Source: Cheilinus undulatus (Eukaryota; Chordata; Actinopteri; Labriformes; Labridae). Taken from it: a DNA stretch of 64,000 bases. The stretch spans positions 29,614,289-29,678,288 of the forward strand of contig NC_054869.1 of NCBI RefSeq assembly GCF_018320785.1. The letters are read 5' to 3'. Both the position numbers and the translations under genes were made by a program. Shown piece after piece: positions 24,420 through 36,600 of the stretch (position 1 is its first letter; every line of letters starts with the position of its first letter). A model generated the notes under the pieces. That model did not search any database. It was not told the origin of the DNA and saw nothing but the letters and a program-made list of their open reading frames with translations.

Positions 24420-26940
24420 AGTGTTGATCAATCAGTGTTAATTCGACTCTGTAAAGACTCAACTGAGTGAAGTTTCGCCCACTGCGATTTCTGGGGGATG
24501 TGTGGGCCCATCATGCCCTTGGGCAGAGTGTTTAGATGTGTTTTATATGTGGTTAATTGTGTGCAGATGTTGCCAGTTGTACAGTGATCTCTGCGAGGGC
24601 TCCATCCAGTGGGTTGTTGTTGTTTTTGATGTGGGACACATTTGCATCATAGGTGAAGTTATTGCAGGATTGATTCCTGGTTCCTGGCGCATGTTAGGTT
24701 CATGTCTTCCCAACTGTCTCCACATTTCCTGTCTGGCTTCAGCTGTCCTATCAAATACAGTTAAAAAGATCCCAAACTATCTTTAAAAAAGGTGTTGGTA
24801 ACAGGAGCAAAAGTTTTTAAAAAAATTATAAAATTAAAGGGGCAGTATTAAATAGCACAGACCTGTGCCAGTGCCTTACCAAGATGGACTGTTTCACATG
24901 GCAGAGATGAATTTCACATCCACCTGGACAACCCCCATACATGGTGTTTGGGAAGGACAGAACCTCACAAAATTAAACTCAGGGGGGTGATTAGTCCAAA
25001 GTTCTGTCAGTTACATTCATCAAATCAGCATGTCAGAGCAACAAAATGTAAGTAGGGTTGCAGCTCCCAGTAAGTAAGCTACATAAAAGGGGTCAACAGG
25101 CAGCCATTACTGCTGTTCACTGTCAGTGAAGCCAGGTGGTAAATCAAACTGTTGCAAAGCTGATCCAGAGAAGAGCAAAATCATCTTTTCCACCAAGAAA
25201 AGGTTACAATGCTGTTCTTTTCTTTTAATAAAGAAATGTCGAGTTCTGATAAAAGTACTGCTATAGATGCTACATGCTTGCAGAACATTAACAACAGCTG
25301 TAGTTACCACCACCTCCTGCCAAAAGGACACTGATTGGCCAGTCATTTTTTAAGCAGGAGCAAGCTTTAAGTAAAGCTTTACAAGATGGATTCACCTAAT
25401 GACAGACATGGAATCTTTGCCTGGTCTTCTCTAATCTGCAAACAGATGAGAATTCAATTTTCTTTTTCGTCAGTGGCATTCATTCAACTACTTGTTTTCG
25501 AGTTGAATCTGGACTTGCTTCAAAAGGTAATTGGTTCTTCTATGGTGCATGGATAGTCCACCCCTTAAACAAATGTCATAGTCAGTTTCCCGTAACCCTG
25601 CTGACAATTAGACAAGCAGCTATTGAAGCAGTTGAAGAAATAATTTCTTTGCATAAACATCACACCAAGAAAATTCAGTTAAGATTCTTCAATTTTCATT
25701 TGTTAAGTTAGTTTGCATTGTATTTGTTGCATTTTTATGGATACACCAGTTTGCAGATGTCTACAGGACACTTTTTTTTTACATTCAATTGCATATTTTA
25801 TCTAATAGAATTATGATGCGCTTTTTATGTTGTTTTATGTAAAAATGGTCTAAAACTAGTTTCCAGATACAGGAAGTGGGAAGTATGACATTTCAGCCTG
25901 AAACTGGTAGGGTTGGGATCATAAAGACACTATGAATGGAGGTACTTGGGTTCATGACATTGGATCCTTCCCAGTCTGCTTTGCTTTTTCATGTTTTTGA
26001 TTTCTCATATTACCTAACATTTCTTCTGTCTGCTAAAAGTTCTTTTGGACCTTGTAATTCTCTCCAAGGAGAGCACAGAATGAATTAACCCAGAAAATAA
26101 ATTCATTCTCTTCTCATTGGCTTTAATGGCTCAGCTACATTAATCACCTCCAGTGAAAAGGCCCGCCACTCCCAACAAGTCTCCACTCCCACAAACATGC
26201 CTGTATATCAGTCTGTGGCCTTACAGAGACTGTCTTGGGCTCAAATGCTTCGTGACTGAATGTTTAGTACCAGGCTCCACTGCGGGGTGGAAGACACGGC
26301 TTATCGTGTCAGACAGTTTACAGAAAGAGTTAACATTGTTTCTGCTGTGATGATATAGGGAGGGAGCTGCTTAAAGGGAGGACAGATGATGGAATGTGAC
26401 TGCTGGATGATGTGGTTGGCTTTCATGGATCATCTTACAGACAGTAGAGTTTTGTGGTCAAGTAAAAGTACAGCTCCTTCACAGTGTTGTTCTAAATAAG
26501 CTGCCCTGGCATGTTTATGATAAGCTTGCAGTTTAAATATGGACTATGGAAGCCTTGTTGGACACTTTTTCCAAATCATAAAAGAGAGAAAAACTCAAAC
26601 ACAGTAACTTTGAATCAGGCAGCAATCTGGTGTTCACAAACATGTACGTGCAAAAAAACTGCAGTTCCTCATGTGTCCACTTGAGGTAGTAACTACAAGC
26701 AGCAGAAGCTCCATTAACACCCATAATAATACCCCTTTTGACATTATTGACAACATTACACCCTGCACTCACTGCACTCGCAGTGATGTTTTTTCTAAGT
26801 AACATATCTATATTTTGCTATTATCATGACTAAGAGTTTTTCATATTTTGGGCGTGGCTGACTGATGGACAGGGACTTTGTAGCTGTTATCCAGGAGGCT
26901 TGAGGCAATTTCAATTTGGAGAATATTTTTGTTGGGCTTC
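24420..26940. other. Intergenic with probable old repeats
   Basis: 24440-24740 (TTTCTGGGGGATGTGTGGGC...) reads like a dispersed element, not classified. No gene seen in the rest. Confidence 0.35.
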
Positions 26941-26944
26941 AATA

Positions 26945-27235
26945 GGCCACTGCAAAAAAAAAACAATGTGTCGTGTCACTACATCTGAGAGACTTATATC
27001 CAAACTTAGCACAAAAAGTACGGACATTTTTGTTTGGTAGATTATTTCTTTGTTGAAACAATGCTTCTTGGCAATAAAACTTATACCATTGGAAAGCCTG
27101 TTTATTTCCCTTTAAAATGGTGCCACATTTGTAAAGAACATGCATTTGTGGGATGAGCAGCAGAGCTGAGTATGTGGGTTGCACCCATGAAAAATTTGCC
27201 AAATTATCTCTGCCAATGCCAAATAACGTTTGAGG
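26945..27235 (-). mobile_element. Fragment of the repeat family also seen at 52522-53698
   Basis: The reverse complement matches 52560-52760 well (TTTTTCATGGGTGCAACCCA, ACTCAGCTCTGCTGCTCATC, ATTGCCAAGAAGCATTGTTT). Contains a short open frame without a known domain. Probably a decayed DNA transposon. Confidence 0.55.
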
Positions 27236-27329
27236 GTCTTGTGGGAGCTTGACGTCATTCGAGGCAATCTCAATGCAGAGATATCAAGATGAGATTCTGA
27301 AGCCAGTGGCAATCCCATATCTCCACAAT

Positions 27330-27650
27330 CTGGGACCCAACTAAATCCTACAGCTTAACAACACTCACCCCCAGAGAACTGGGTTTATTAGAGACTACCT
27401 CCAGAATTTGGGAGTGGAGAGCATGGAATGGCCTGCCAGTAGTCCTGAATTCAACCCCAGTGTGGGGAGTGCTATTCATGCCAGAGTGACCAACACAACC
27501 ATGCTGGCTGACTTGTGACAAATGCTTGTTAAAAAATGGGATGCCATCCCACAGCAGTGTGTGACCAGGCTGGTAGCAAGCATGATGTGAAGGTGCCAGG
27601 CTGTTGTGGTTGTGTATGGTTCTTCCACACACTACTGAGGCTCCTGTTTG
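27330..27650 (+). pseudogene. Decayed Tc1-type transposase C-terminus
   Basis: Reading through frame breaks and one in-frame stop, the + strand gives DYLQNLGVESMEWPASSPEF, then ARVTNTTMLADL, KKWDAIPQQCVTRLVASM and QAVVVVYG. This is the Tc1 family pattern 'WPA.SPDLNPIE ... EWDAIPQQ', with the second catalytic Asp changed to Glu (SPEF). Non-functional relic. Confidence 0.7.
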
Positions 27651-27749
27651 TTAAATGAATAAAAAATTGTTAAATTGTCAATATGCCTTGTTTCATCCAA
27701 TCCACCAAACAAGAGTCAATAGCAAAAATAAGCTGTCTGGCAGAGGAGA

Positions 27750-27804
27750 TTGGGCTAATTTTTCAACCCACATACTCAGCTCTGCTGATCATCCCACAAA
27801 TACT
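27750..27804 (+). mobile_element. Short fragment of the 52.5-kb repeat family
   Basis: CAACCCACATACTCAGCTCT plus GCTGATCATCCCACAAATA matches 52592-52626. It is broken at 27805 by the left end of the 9-bp-TSD transposon family. Confidence 0.5.
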
Positions 27805-27868
27805 TAACCTTGCAAAGCAGATGGATACGCCCGTTTCCTTGTTTTTCACTGGAGAATCCATCTTGCAG
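27805..27868 (+). mobile_element. Left-end fragment of the Mutator-like family (copy B)
   Basis: TAACCTTGCAAAGCAGATGG ATACGCCCGTTTCC... matches the first 60 bp of copies A and C, then stops at CTTGCAG; the rest of the element is missing. Confidence 0.6.
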
Positions 27869-27929
27869 GTGTTTTAAAAAGGGACAATAAAACATGCAAT
27901 TAAAAAAATGCACTCATTTTGGATCTTAG

Positions 27930-27965
27930 TTAATTGCGATGAATGCAATTAATCTTGACAGTCCC
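27930..27965. repeat. Fragment of a 'GCGATTAAT'-type fish repeat
   Basis: TTAATTGCGATGAATGCAATTAATCTTGACAGTCCC resembles the terminus of a common fish hAT repeat. Only the end is present. Confidence 0.4.
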
Positions 27966-28369
27966 AAAACACAGTAAATTTGTTGACACTGTACTGGCTA
28001 AAATCTGTATGCTAACATGCTAACAGGCTTACTGCAGACTTATACAGATTCTCCTCTTCTGTTCCTTGGCAGGGTCTGACTCAGTTCTGCTGTCAAACTA
28101 GCTGCTAACATTGAGTTTAATCTAAAGTTCTGCCATGCCCATTGTGAATACAGCCTAAGAAAGCTGCTAACATGGAAGTCTACGCTACCCCTCATCACTT
28201 TTATATGGCTATATGTCTAAACTAAACTTATAGGAGCTTGCTGGAGCCATCCTTTGTAGGTTCTCCTTGGGCTCTGGTTGTTGTTTTCTTTGCTAAAATT
28301 TTGGCAGACAGTCAAAGCTACCCTAGAAATAAAGGGTCAGTTTAAGCAATGAAGATTTGATTTAAGATT

Positions 28370-28990
28370 TGAATTTATTTATTTGATAGGACGAAGCAGT
28401 TTGAAAGTTCCATAACAGAGCATGAATCTGATGTGCTGCACAGAGAGTTTATACCAATTTCTAGTTTCCAACTCTTGTCCCTAGTTGGGCCTTTGAGTAA
28501 ACAGTTCATAAAATGTACAACATTTAACAGCATAAAATGGCACAAGAGTTTACAGAATAATGTTACAATAAAAAACATATCCACATAAAAAAACACCAAA
28601 TTCTATAAACCAGTTCAAATAGGAAGTTAAAAACATGGCAGACTAAGAATGATTACAGCTCTGGTTTGCTTTCAACCAGCACTTGACCTTTGTAGTGAAG
28701 GATTTTAAATCTGTGATTAGTTTGATTTCAGTTGGTAATGAATTCCAGAGTTTGCTGCCTTTAACAGAGAAGGCTGACTGTCCAAATGTTGGCCTACGTT
28801 TTTGTTACAGTTATGTTACAGTTTCCATTCACTGTGCTTCTTTTTACTCTGCTGCTTTTCTGTCTTTGAACAAATTTGGATAAGGGTTCAGGATGCAAGA
28901 TTATTATTACATTTAAAAACTAATTTAAGGAAAGAGAGGTGCATGAAGCTCTCAAAGCTCAGTAAATTGTATTTTTTCAGAATGTGACAG
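28370..28990 (-). pseudogene. 3' end of a Rex/L2-type LINE (reverse transcriptase C-terminus)
   Basis: The - strand at about 28790-28670 reads FGQSAFSVKGSKLWNSLPTE then IKLITDLKSFTTKVKCWLKA, ending NHS and a stop. This is the conserved 'F..RAFSV.GPKLWNSLP..' C-terminal block of fish non-LTR retrotransposons. The upstream part is frameshifted; an AT-rich 3' UTR runs to about 28370. Confidence 0.7.
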
Positions 28991-29130
28991 TGATGCCAAC
29001 GGATGGGTTTTTTTGTCCATGATTTTTAGGGCTCACTGAGAGAATCCTTTTTACATTAGTCACCAGAACAACATGAACATCCTGCACAACTCTATCATTC
29101 AAAAAGCCATGCCAACTTTAGTGACCCCCT

Positions 29131-29383
29131 TTTTTATTCACTGAAATCAGTTTTTCTTGGTAGAGTTTCTCAGTTGGTTTTTCTAATGTATGTTAGTATC
29201 ACATTGAAGGTAACATCTCTTGGATGTGGCTTTAGGAATCCCGCCTACATTGAATGGCACTGACACTTGCTCCCAAAAACAACTGAGTCCAGCCTGGGAG
29301 TAAAGTCAAGCCATGTAAAGCAATTTACTTTTCTTGCTTGTAGGCTATACCTGCAGTTATATTTGTAATGTTGTTAGGTTTTG
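29131..29383. repeat. Duplicated 253-bp segment, copy 1
   Basis: Near-identical (a few mismatches) to 31041-31292, same orientation, 1.9 kb apart. On the - strand it ends GAATAAAAAA, so it could be a retrocopied SINE-like unit. Unrelated flanks on both sides. Confidence 0.8.
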
Positions 29384-31007
29384 AAAGATGATGAAAGATG
29401 TTTTGAACAGCTTAAAGGCGTTGGGCCTCTACACAGTACATAGTGAATCCACCCATTAAACAGCAAACTAGGTTTACTGTTAAACTGCAACCATGTGTGC
29501 AGTTAAAACACAATGCAGAACTGGATAACAACTTCTTTGGGTATTGAGCCATGGCTTGTGAATAATAGACTCTCAGTATAACTCTCATTATAATTATTGG
29601 GTGTGTGAGGATGGCGACGTAAACACAATGTGAAGTAAAGCCCACATGAGTTAGCACATAGCCCATTATGCATGGTTATCACAGTCCACACCAAAGAGCT
29701 GACCAGGCAGAATGTGTAAAAAAAATTCAGAGAATACTTTATTTTCCAAACCCATGAATGGACATCTGTGTCTGAATAGAAGCGCTCGCTGTTGAGCCAC
29801 ATTTGCACTTTAGCTGTCTCTTCAAAGGGCAAACCAAAAGGCTAATGGTGCAAAAGTGTGGGACAAAATGTGTTTGAACATGATGAATAACTTGTGGGAA
29901 CAGCTGAACACTAGTTTGAAGAACTTGCCCCAAAAGGATTTAGCCTCTGGATAAAAGTCTCCTTGTTGTTGTATGTGAGTGCTCGCCGTACTCTCATGAA
30001 CCTCTTGTATGTTTCTGTACATAATGATACTCGCATAAAAAAGCAAATCATCAAATAGCTTTGTGTAGGCCTTCAAAGCTAGCTGTCTTCAGCGTCCAAC
30101 AAGTCCGACAACAAAAAAACAGAATAAAGAAATCAGTGTCGCTCTTCTGAGCAAACATAAAAAGAAACCATTACAAAGGTTGAACTGTTTTACCCCTCTT
30201 CACCCCCCTCCGCCCTTTCTTTTGGCAGAAACAATGTTGCTGCATTACTTGACTGTTATCCTTCCCCCCTGATGATTTTCTTTAGCATTTTTTACTCCTC
30301 TTGTTTGAACAGATGCCGCCCCCCTCCTGCAGCCCCCGTCCTCTGAGGTTACCATAAGGCTGAGCACAATGAGGTAACACTCAATTACATTAATGTGAAG
30401 AGTCCAGCCCAGTCAGTTCCTTCCAGCTACAGACATCAAACTATGTGATGTATATCACTTCCTGAGGAAAAAATTGTCTTTTGTCCTGCTTTATTTAGGA
30501 ATGGGTTATGAAAGAGGTCAGTGTATGACCGTGCTCACCTCTCAGGCCGTCCATTACTACCCATGAGGCATTTTATACAGGATGTCACCAAACACCAATT
30601 AAACTCCAGCCAGTGAGCTAGGTGAATCTGTGAATGACTGGTTTGGTTGGGAAGGGGAGGCTGGCATCTTCACTGTAGGAATTCAGGGTTAAAGCAGCTG
30701 GTGCTGTCGTTAAATAAGGATGCTGGTGGCTCATGAGTCCTAGTGTCCTGTTTCAGCCTCACACCATAAATGCTTTGAACGCCACACAGTCCGAGGGGCA
30801 TCGCAGAAAAATTTCACCTCTGACTTTTTGTGGCATTAAAATGTGTGACAAACAAATTCTGGTAAAATTGATAATGAGCTTGAGAGTTGTGAGGAAGTAA
30901 TTGCATGTAGAGGTGCAAAGCATCATCTGCTTAAAGAGCTACAAGCTTAATTTTAGATTTTAATGCATGCAGATCAACATTTTCTGGTCCACTAAAACTT
31001 GACATAC
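29384..31007. other. Intergenic, nothing recognised
   Basis: Several short - strand open frames overlap at 29412-30076, but they have no matched splice sites or known domain. Pyrimidine-rich at 30190-30340. Confidence 0.4.
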
Positions 31008-31038
31008 ACTATTTACAGTTAGTATAACTGTAAATAGT
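31008..31038. repeat. Perfect 14-bp hairpin
   Basis: ACTATTTACAGTTA and its exact reverse complement TAACTGTAAATAGT separated by GTA. It ends 2 bp before duplicated copy 2. Confidence 0.85.
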
Positions 31039-31040
31039 AG

Positions 31041-31292
31041 TTTTTTATTCACTGAAATCAGTTTTCCTTGGTAGAGTTTCTCAGTTGGTTTCTAATGTAT
31101 GTTAGTATCACATTGAAGGTAACATCTCTTGGATGTGGCTTTAGGAATCCCGCCTACATTGAATGGCACTGACACTTGCTCCCAAAAACAGCTGAGTCCA
31201 GCCTGGGAGTAAAGTCAAGCCATGTACAGCAATTTACTTTTCTTGCTTGTAGGCTATACCTGCAGTTATATTTGTAACGTTGTTAGGTTTTG
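31041..31292. repeat. Duplicated 253-bp segment, copy 2
   Basis: Second copy of 29131-29383; differences are a few substitutions and a loss of one or two T in a T run. Directly next to the hairpin at 31008-31038. Confidence 0.8.
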
Positions 31293-32449
31293 TATTTTGT
31301 ATAAGTATTGTGCTTAAATTGGAGTGATAAATGAGCACCAGAAAAATCTCCCCTGATTAAAAATCAATGTCCACTGGGCTAAAACTCTGAAAAATGTCCA
31401 AGCAGCAGCTAAAAGCTGCATGGCACAGATCTGTTTTTGCTGTGCTGAAACAAATGGATTTATTCAAGTGTGGCTGAAAACTTGTTTTCATTGCTGCGTG
31501 TCACATTGTGAGTTTACACCACCCCCTTTACTGTTGAAACGTTAAATTATTACATATGTTAACAAAAAGGATATGCTTTCACCGTAGCAGTACAGCACAT
31601 GTGGCAAGTGTGATGTAGAAAACCTCCTGGATTCACAGTTGTATTTGGCATGATTGCTGCACGATAAATAATTATCAATAAGTAGGCCCACAGGCTATAA
31701 CAGGAACAAGGCCCAACCTTCCTTCACTGGGAAGTGTTTGTACTTGTTTTCTTTCTGTGATATTTTTCTTTTGAAATCAACAAACCAAGCCAAATATATA
31801 GGTTTAATGCCTGCTTTGAAGCTTTTAAACTGCTATGTGATTGTTTTCTCTAATATCTGTCTGACATGGAAGAAAGTGAGGAGCAGATTCAGCAACAAAT
31901 ATCTTTATAAGCCTTAATATATATACATATATACATAAAGCGTTATAATCTTTATAAGTTTGATTGTGTAGTCTGGATTGTGTGAGTGAGGATAGATCAG
32001 ATTTGATTGCAATCTTGTGAAATTAGCAAAAGTCTCCTTAACGTTGCTTACTGCATTGCACATTGTTGCAGTTATATTAAGGACACTGGTAAAAGAGATG
32101 TCATCATGCGTTACTACATCCTGTTTGTAATATTGTACTTTTTTGACCTGACAATAGCAGTTTGACTTACTGGAATGTAGTTTTTTGTGGTTTACAACAA
32201 TTTTTTTTGCAAAAAGAGGAAGTAAGAACATTTTTGTCTTCAATCCAATGTTTAACGTGGTTTTGTGTTGGTATTACAGCTGTCATCTTGTTCTGCTGTT
32301 TCATTTTGTCGTATTAAGAGGATTAAGGACATGTAATTCGTGTTTGTCAATATTTGGTGGTCTCTGTGTAATGATGACTATAATCTAGAAAATGAATCAT
32401 CTACTTTTCCTTCTCTTATCCAGCTACTACATCATCTGAAGTTTGTGTG
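31293..32449. other. Intergenic, AT-rich
   Basis: No exon or repeat identified; (TATACA)-like short runs near 31920. Confidence 0.4.
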
Positions 32450-33674
32450 GCTCCTCATCACCCACACGACTTCCACTTTCTGTCAGAGCGGAGCATCACG
32501 CCGCGAGCTCCCCCTTTATAACAGCCCCGCCTCGAAATCAGTCGATCAAATTCAACATCGCACTCACCACTCTCTGACCAATCAGCGCACTGAGGGGGTG
32601 GTCTCGAGACGGTGGTCCGGGAGGACGGCAGCCAATGAGAGCTCGAGCTGGTCGGACAAAGGGACCACGTCAACGGTCGTTGGTTGCTTGAATGGCACAT
32701 TATTCATGTGCACGCTGCGCTTATTTAAGGAGACTCGACAAGGAGAGAGAGCGGAATTCATATAAAAAGTAACGGATCTTTCACAGTTCATGTGTGTACA
32801 CTGACAAGACTTGAAATGATTACACTTTATGGGTTTAATCTTTAAGCGCACATTTAAAGCATTTCCCTGAGCACGTGCACCACCACTCTCCCGGTAAGCT
32901 CATTAGAGAATAGCCAGGTGCATTAGATACTACCACCGGCGCGTGCGCGTCTATGAGCACGCGGGTGCTAATTCATTCATAATCCTGGCTGTCTTGTAGT
33001 TGTATTACAAACTCATAACCCCTAATGTGAGCCCATCAGTTTAAAAATGATGCAAATAACTAGAATAAGAGTATGTAAGTGGATTAAAGTGTGTTAAGTT
33101 AGCTAGCAATAAAAGTGAAAAATACATGTAAATTATAATTCTGTTTTAGTTATTGTTTTAAACCGTGACATGAGCCCATGTAAGCTAAGCCCCATCACTG
33201 CCTCTTTTCTTTTACACACACCCACCGCCCATGCAGCCGCCCAAAACGCCGCTTTTCGCCTGACCGAGTTCATTAATGCGTAGAGGAAGAGGAGGAGGTG
33301 GACTCAGCTCTTCTTCTTCTACGGCCCGATGTGCTGAGACCTGCTGTTTCATTTCAACTCCGCCTGTGAGCAACCCAGTCACTGCTCCGTCTCTTTAGGT
33401 TTGACCTTTGGATCGTTAAAGAAAAGTGCCAACATTTTTGATACTCGTTTTGTGTTGTTGTTTTTTTTTTGTACCTAAAGCCTCGCCGGGGAGAGAGCAC
33501 TCCAGGGCGGTGAAGAGAGAAGTTAAACCCCCAGCTGCTTGAGCAAGGAGACGACAGATTTCACACCTCCACATTGCTATATATTAGGTTAGTTTTTGCT
33601 TTTTTGTGTGGAGGTTATTGCTAACTTCAGTGAAGTTTTATCCGCCAAGAGAGGACACGCATCCACCCGGCATC
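32450..33674 (+). promoter_or_regulatory. scarb2 upstream region: candidate promoter and 5' UTR
   Basis: A GC- and CpG-richer stretch than its surroundings. It has CCAAT boxes at 32578-32582 and 32632-32636, an AT-rich TATTTAAGG at 32722 and TATAAAA at 32761-32767. A CACGTG E-box lies at 32872-32877, and a donor-like CCG|GTAAGC at 32893/32894 could end a non-coding first exon. A T-rich acceptor ending CTAAAG at 33480 could open the coding 5' exon. TFEB/CLEAR sites share the CACGTG core, and SCARB2 is a known lysosomal-network gene, but only the core matches. The true start site could instead lie near 33250-33500. Confidence 0.45.
32872..32877. promoter_or_regulatory. CACGTG E-box (CLEAR-core candidate)
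   Basis: Palindromic CACGTG about 105 bp downstream of the TATAAAA and 800 bp upstream of the scarb2 ATG. Flanks (GAG..CAC) do not complete the ten-base CLEAR consensus, so TFEB binding is only a suggestion. Confidence 0.3.
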
Positions 33675-36600
33675 ATGACTCGGAGATCCTGTGCCATTTA
33701 CGCCACCGGGATCGTGTGCGCTCACCTCCTGATAGTGGGGATCGCCCTGGTCGTGGCTCAAGTCTTCCAAACAATGATTCACAGCAGGCTAAAAAAGGTG
33801 AGCAAACCCACTTTGGAATGGATTATACAATCATTTCAGCCACTTCCCCCTGTGTGTTACACCTGAGGGACTTTAAATGTTAAATATCTGCAGCGATCAG
33901 TCAGTGCTTTCAACATCTTTCTGAATCATGGTCACAAGATGTTCCAGTGTGTCCAAACTGTTAGTGTTACTGTGTGCTTTATTATGTTTTACTGCATTCT
34001 GCATCTTCAGCTCAACGTGATGAATCCAAAGCCTTTCCCTTCATGGATCCGCATGATCTGAGGTTGACAGCGTGTAAGTCCCATTACATGCCTGTACAGC
34101 TTCAGGGGTCTTGTTCAAGCTTGAATTAAAGACAAGCGTGTGTATATGAAACAGTTCTCAAAACCTAACCTATGCTTTGCTGTAGATAGAAATCCCCTGT
34201 AAGTCCCGCATGGGGGGAAATAACAATTGTGTGACTTTCAGAGGTGATATTATTATGACCTTACTTCATATGATGGCATTTTTATCTCCACTGACATCCA
34301 GTTAACATTCCTCTACTGAACAAGAGGGTTAATTGGAAATTGTGTGACCCATTTCCCCAACGATTCAGTTATTGAATTAAAGGGACAGTAGTGAAATGAA
34401 ATGAGGAGAAGGCATGATATGTTCACTCTCCTGGCTGATGTTACTGAAGCTTTTTGATAATCTGTGCGGCTCTGGGCGAATGACCTGGTGACACATTTCT
34501 GTGTCAGGCTCGATTTACTGACTTCTTGGCATGTTTGGTATTCTGAGGTGGGTTACTAGTAGTGATAGTAGAAATCTCAGCCAACAGGGACATGGTGGGT
34601 AAGCGGGGGATGTGTTTAGCCAGGTTCAGGGCAATGGGGGAAGGGAGCCTGGGGGACTGGACAGTCCCTGACTTCCAGTGGTGGAAATATTGCAAGTTTC
34701 TCAGGAAACACAAGTTGCAGCTGTGTATCACTCTGAAAAATCAAGCATACAAGTTGTGATATGTCTAAAAACACAAATAAACTATGATTTGAAAGTCCAT
34801 TTAACATCTTAAAAAGAGAGAAAGTATATCTAAATAGTTTACACAATAAAGAAATACAAAAATAAAGGCTGAGACAACAGCAGTCTCCCTCTAGAGCTCT
34901 ATTTTGAATCTTCATTTGTTCACAAATCAATCAAGGCTTAATCAACTGCAATTTCATAAGCAAGTTAGTCTTTTCTTACATCATGTTCACATAAAAATAC
35001 ACAAACATAATCTACAAACATCTTTATTTTGTATGGTTTGGATCAAATCATATGTGGAAACCCCACTTCCACTAGTGGACTAGTGGGTGGTGATGCTGCT
35101 GCATTTCTAATGACTAGTGGACCATCAGTGTTGAGTTGAGCTTAATCTTCACTTTCTGCTTGTTACTGTAAATTTGAGGCATGTAGCGTGATGGGGTGGC
35201 GGCCGATGGAGTGGGGGTGCTGGCAGCTGACATTCTACTCCCACCCTGCACTCCCACCGCTGCCCTCTTCCCTTTAAAATACCTCACATTCCTCTTACAG
35301 ACATAACCCACTGTGTTTGATGCTCTGTACAACTCATTATCTGCACTTTTAAATCTGTCTGCATCTTCACAAAGCCACCCCACACACACACTCACACACT
35401 TCTTAAGGAAATGAAAAAAAACTTAAACAGCTAAACATGGTGTTTGTCCAAGTAGGGGACTGGCAGACAGCTTCCTGGCTGACACGGTTTCCCCCTCCTG
35501 GAGTTAAATTTAGGTCTGGGTCTTATTTTTTCCTCATTTTGAATTACGGCAGCATCCCAGGGGATCCAAATTAAAAGAGTTAGCCAAAGTTCACCAACAG
35601 GGGACATAATTCTGATGTGGCTGGCGATTACATGAAATGACAGCATAGCTAATCCCCTTCCGCCATGGCCCTCCTGTGAATTAGGCAGGCACGGACACGC
35701 TGAGCCCACTCCAGAAAAATCTACCTAATCTGATGTTTGAATGTATCTCTCTCTCTGATAATGATGTAGCCTGGTTGTTTTGGGACAAGTCAAAGCTGCC
35801 TTCAGGACACAGACTCTGAATGTCTGGTGATTTGGGTGTGGAGGGAGGCAGCCTCAACGCCACGTGAGGAATTTGACAGAGTTCTTGGCCTCTGGGGCAT
35901 GATTTTTAGCCTGGGAGCAAACTTGCAGAGTTTTGTTGTTGTTCCAGCCTTGGCCTATCCCAAGCTCTGCTCAGACAAGGAAACCTGACTAAAGACAAAC
36001 ACCCACACTTATGCCACTCCTCTCAGCACTTTTCAAGGCGGTCTGACTGATTGAGCGTTCAAGAACAAGGCCACACTGCTGCAGTACAGCACGCTCCTTT
36101 CCGCTAAATGTCATGTATGTTCACCTGAAGGACAGCACATGAGGCACTCATTTAATCACATCAATGATTTTCTTGTTTAGTGATGCATTTTCTCCTTTTT
36201 TGCTGCTTTCTGTGACTACAGATCAAAGCAGGATCTTGCCTCAACACACCTAAGCAGTGCCTGAAGTTGTTTGGCTAAGGCACAGCGCACATTGGCTCTG
36301 TTGTTTGGATTCCTAGACCTTCAAAACCCTCCAGCTTTTTCCATGAGTGAATCAGCCACGCTATCTTTTGATTACACTGACTAACAGCCCCACTTGGTCC
36401 CTCACTTGTCTTTTTGTTTGTGATATATCAAGGTTAATGTGGGAGATAAATGATGTACATATAACTTCCACGAAGGTCTTTCTACAGATCTTTGTTCAAG
36501 GTTGGCAAACATAGAGATTTGGTTGCTCTGAACACAGCCTGTTTAAAAAGAAAACTGATGGTGTATATTTTATTTAAGGGGAACTAAATGGGTCAGCTCT

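Noticed and set aside
32340..32765. 141-codon + strand open frame upstream of scarb2
   Set aside because: It overlaps the CCAAT/TATA promoter-like region, has biased composition from GC content and no recognisable domain or splice context.
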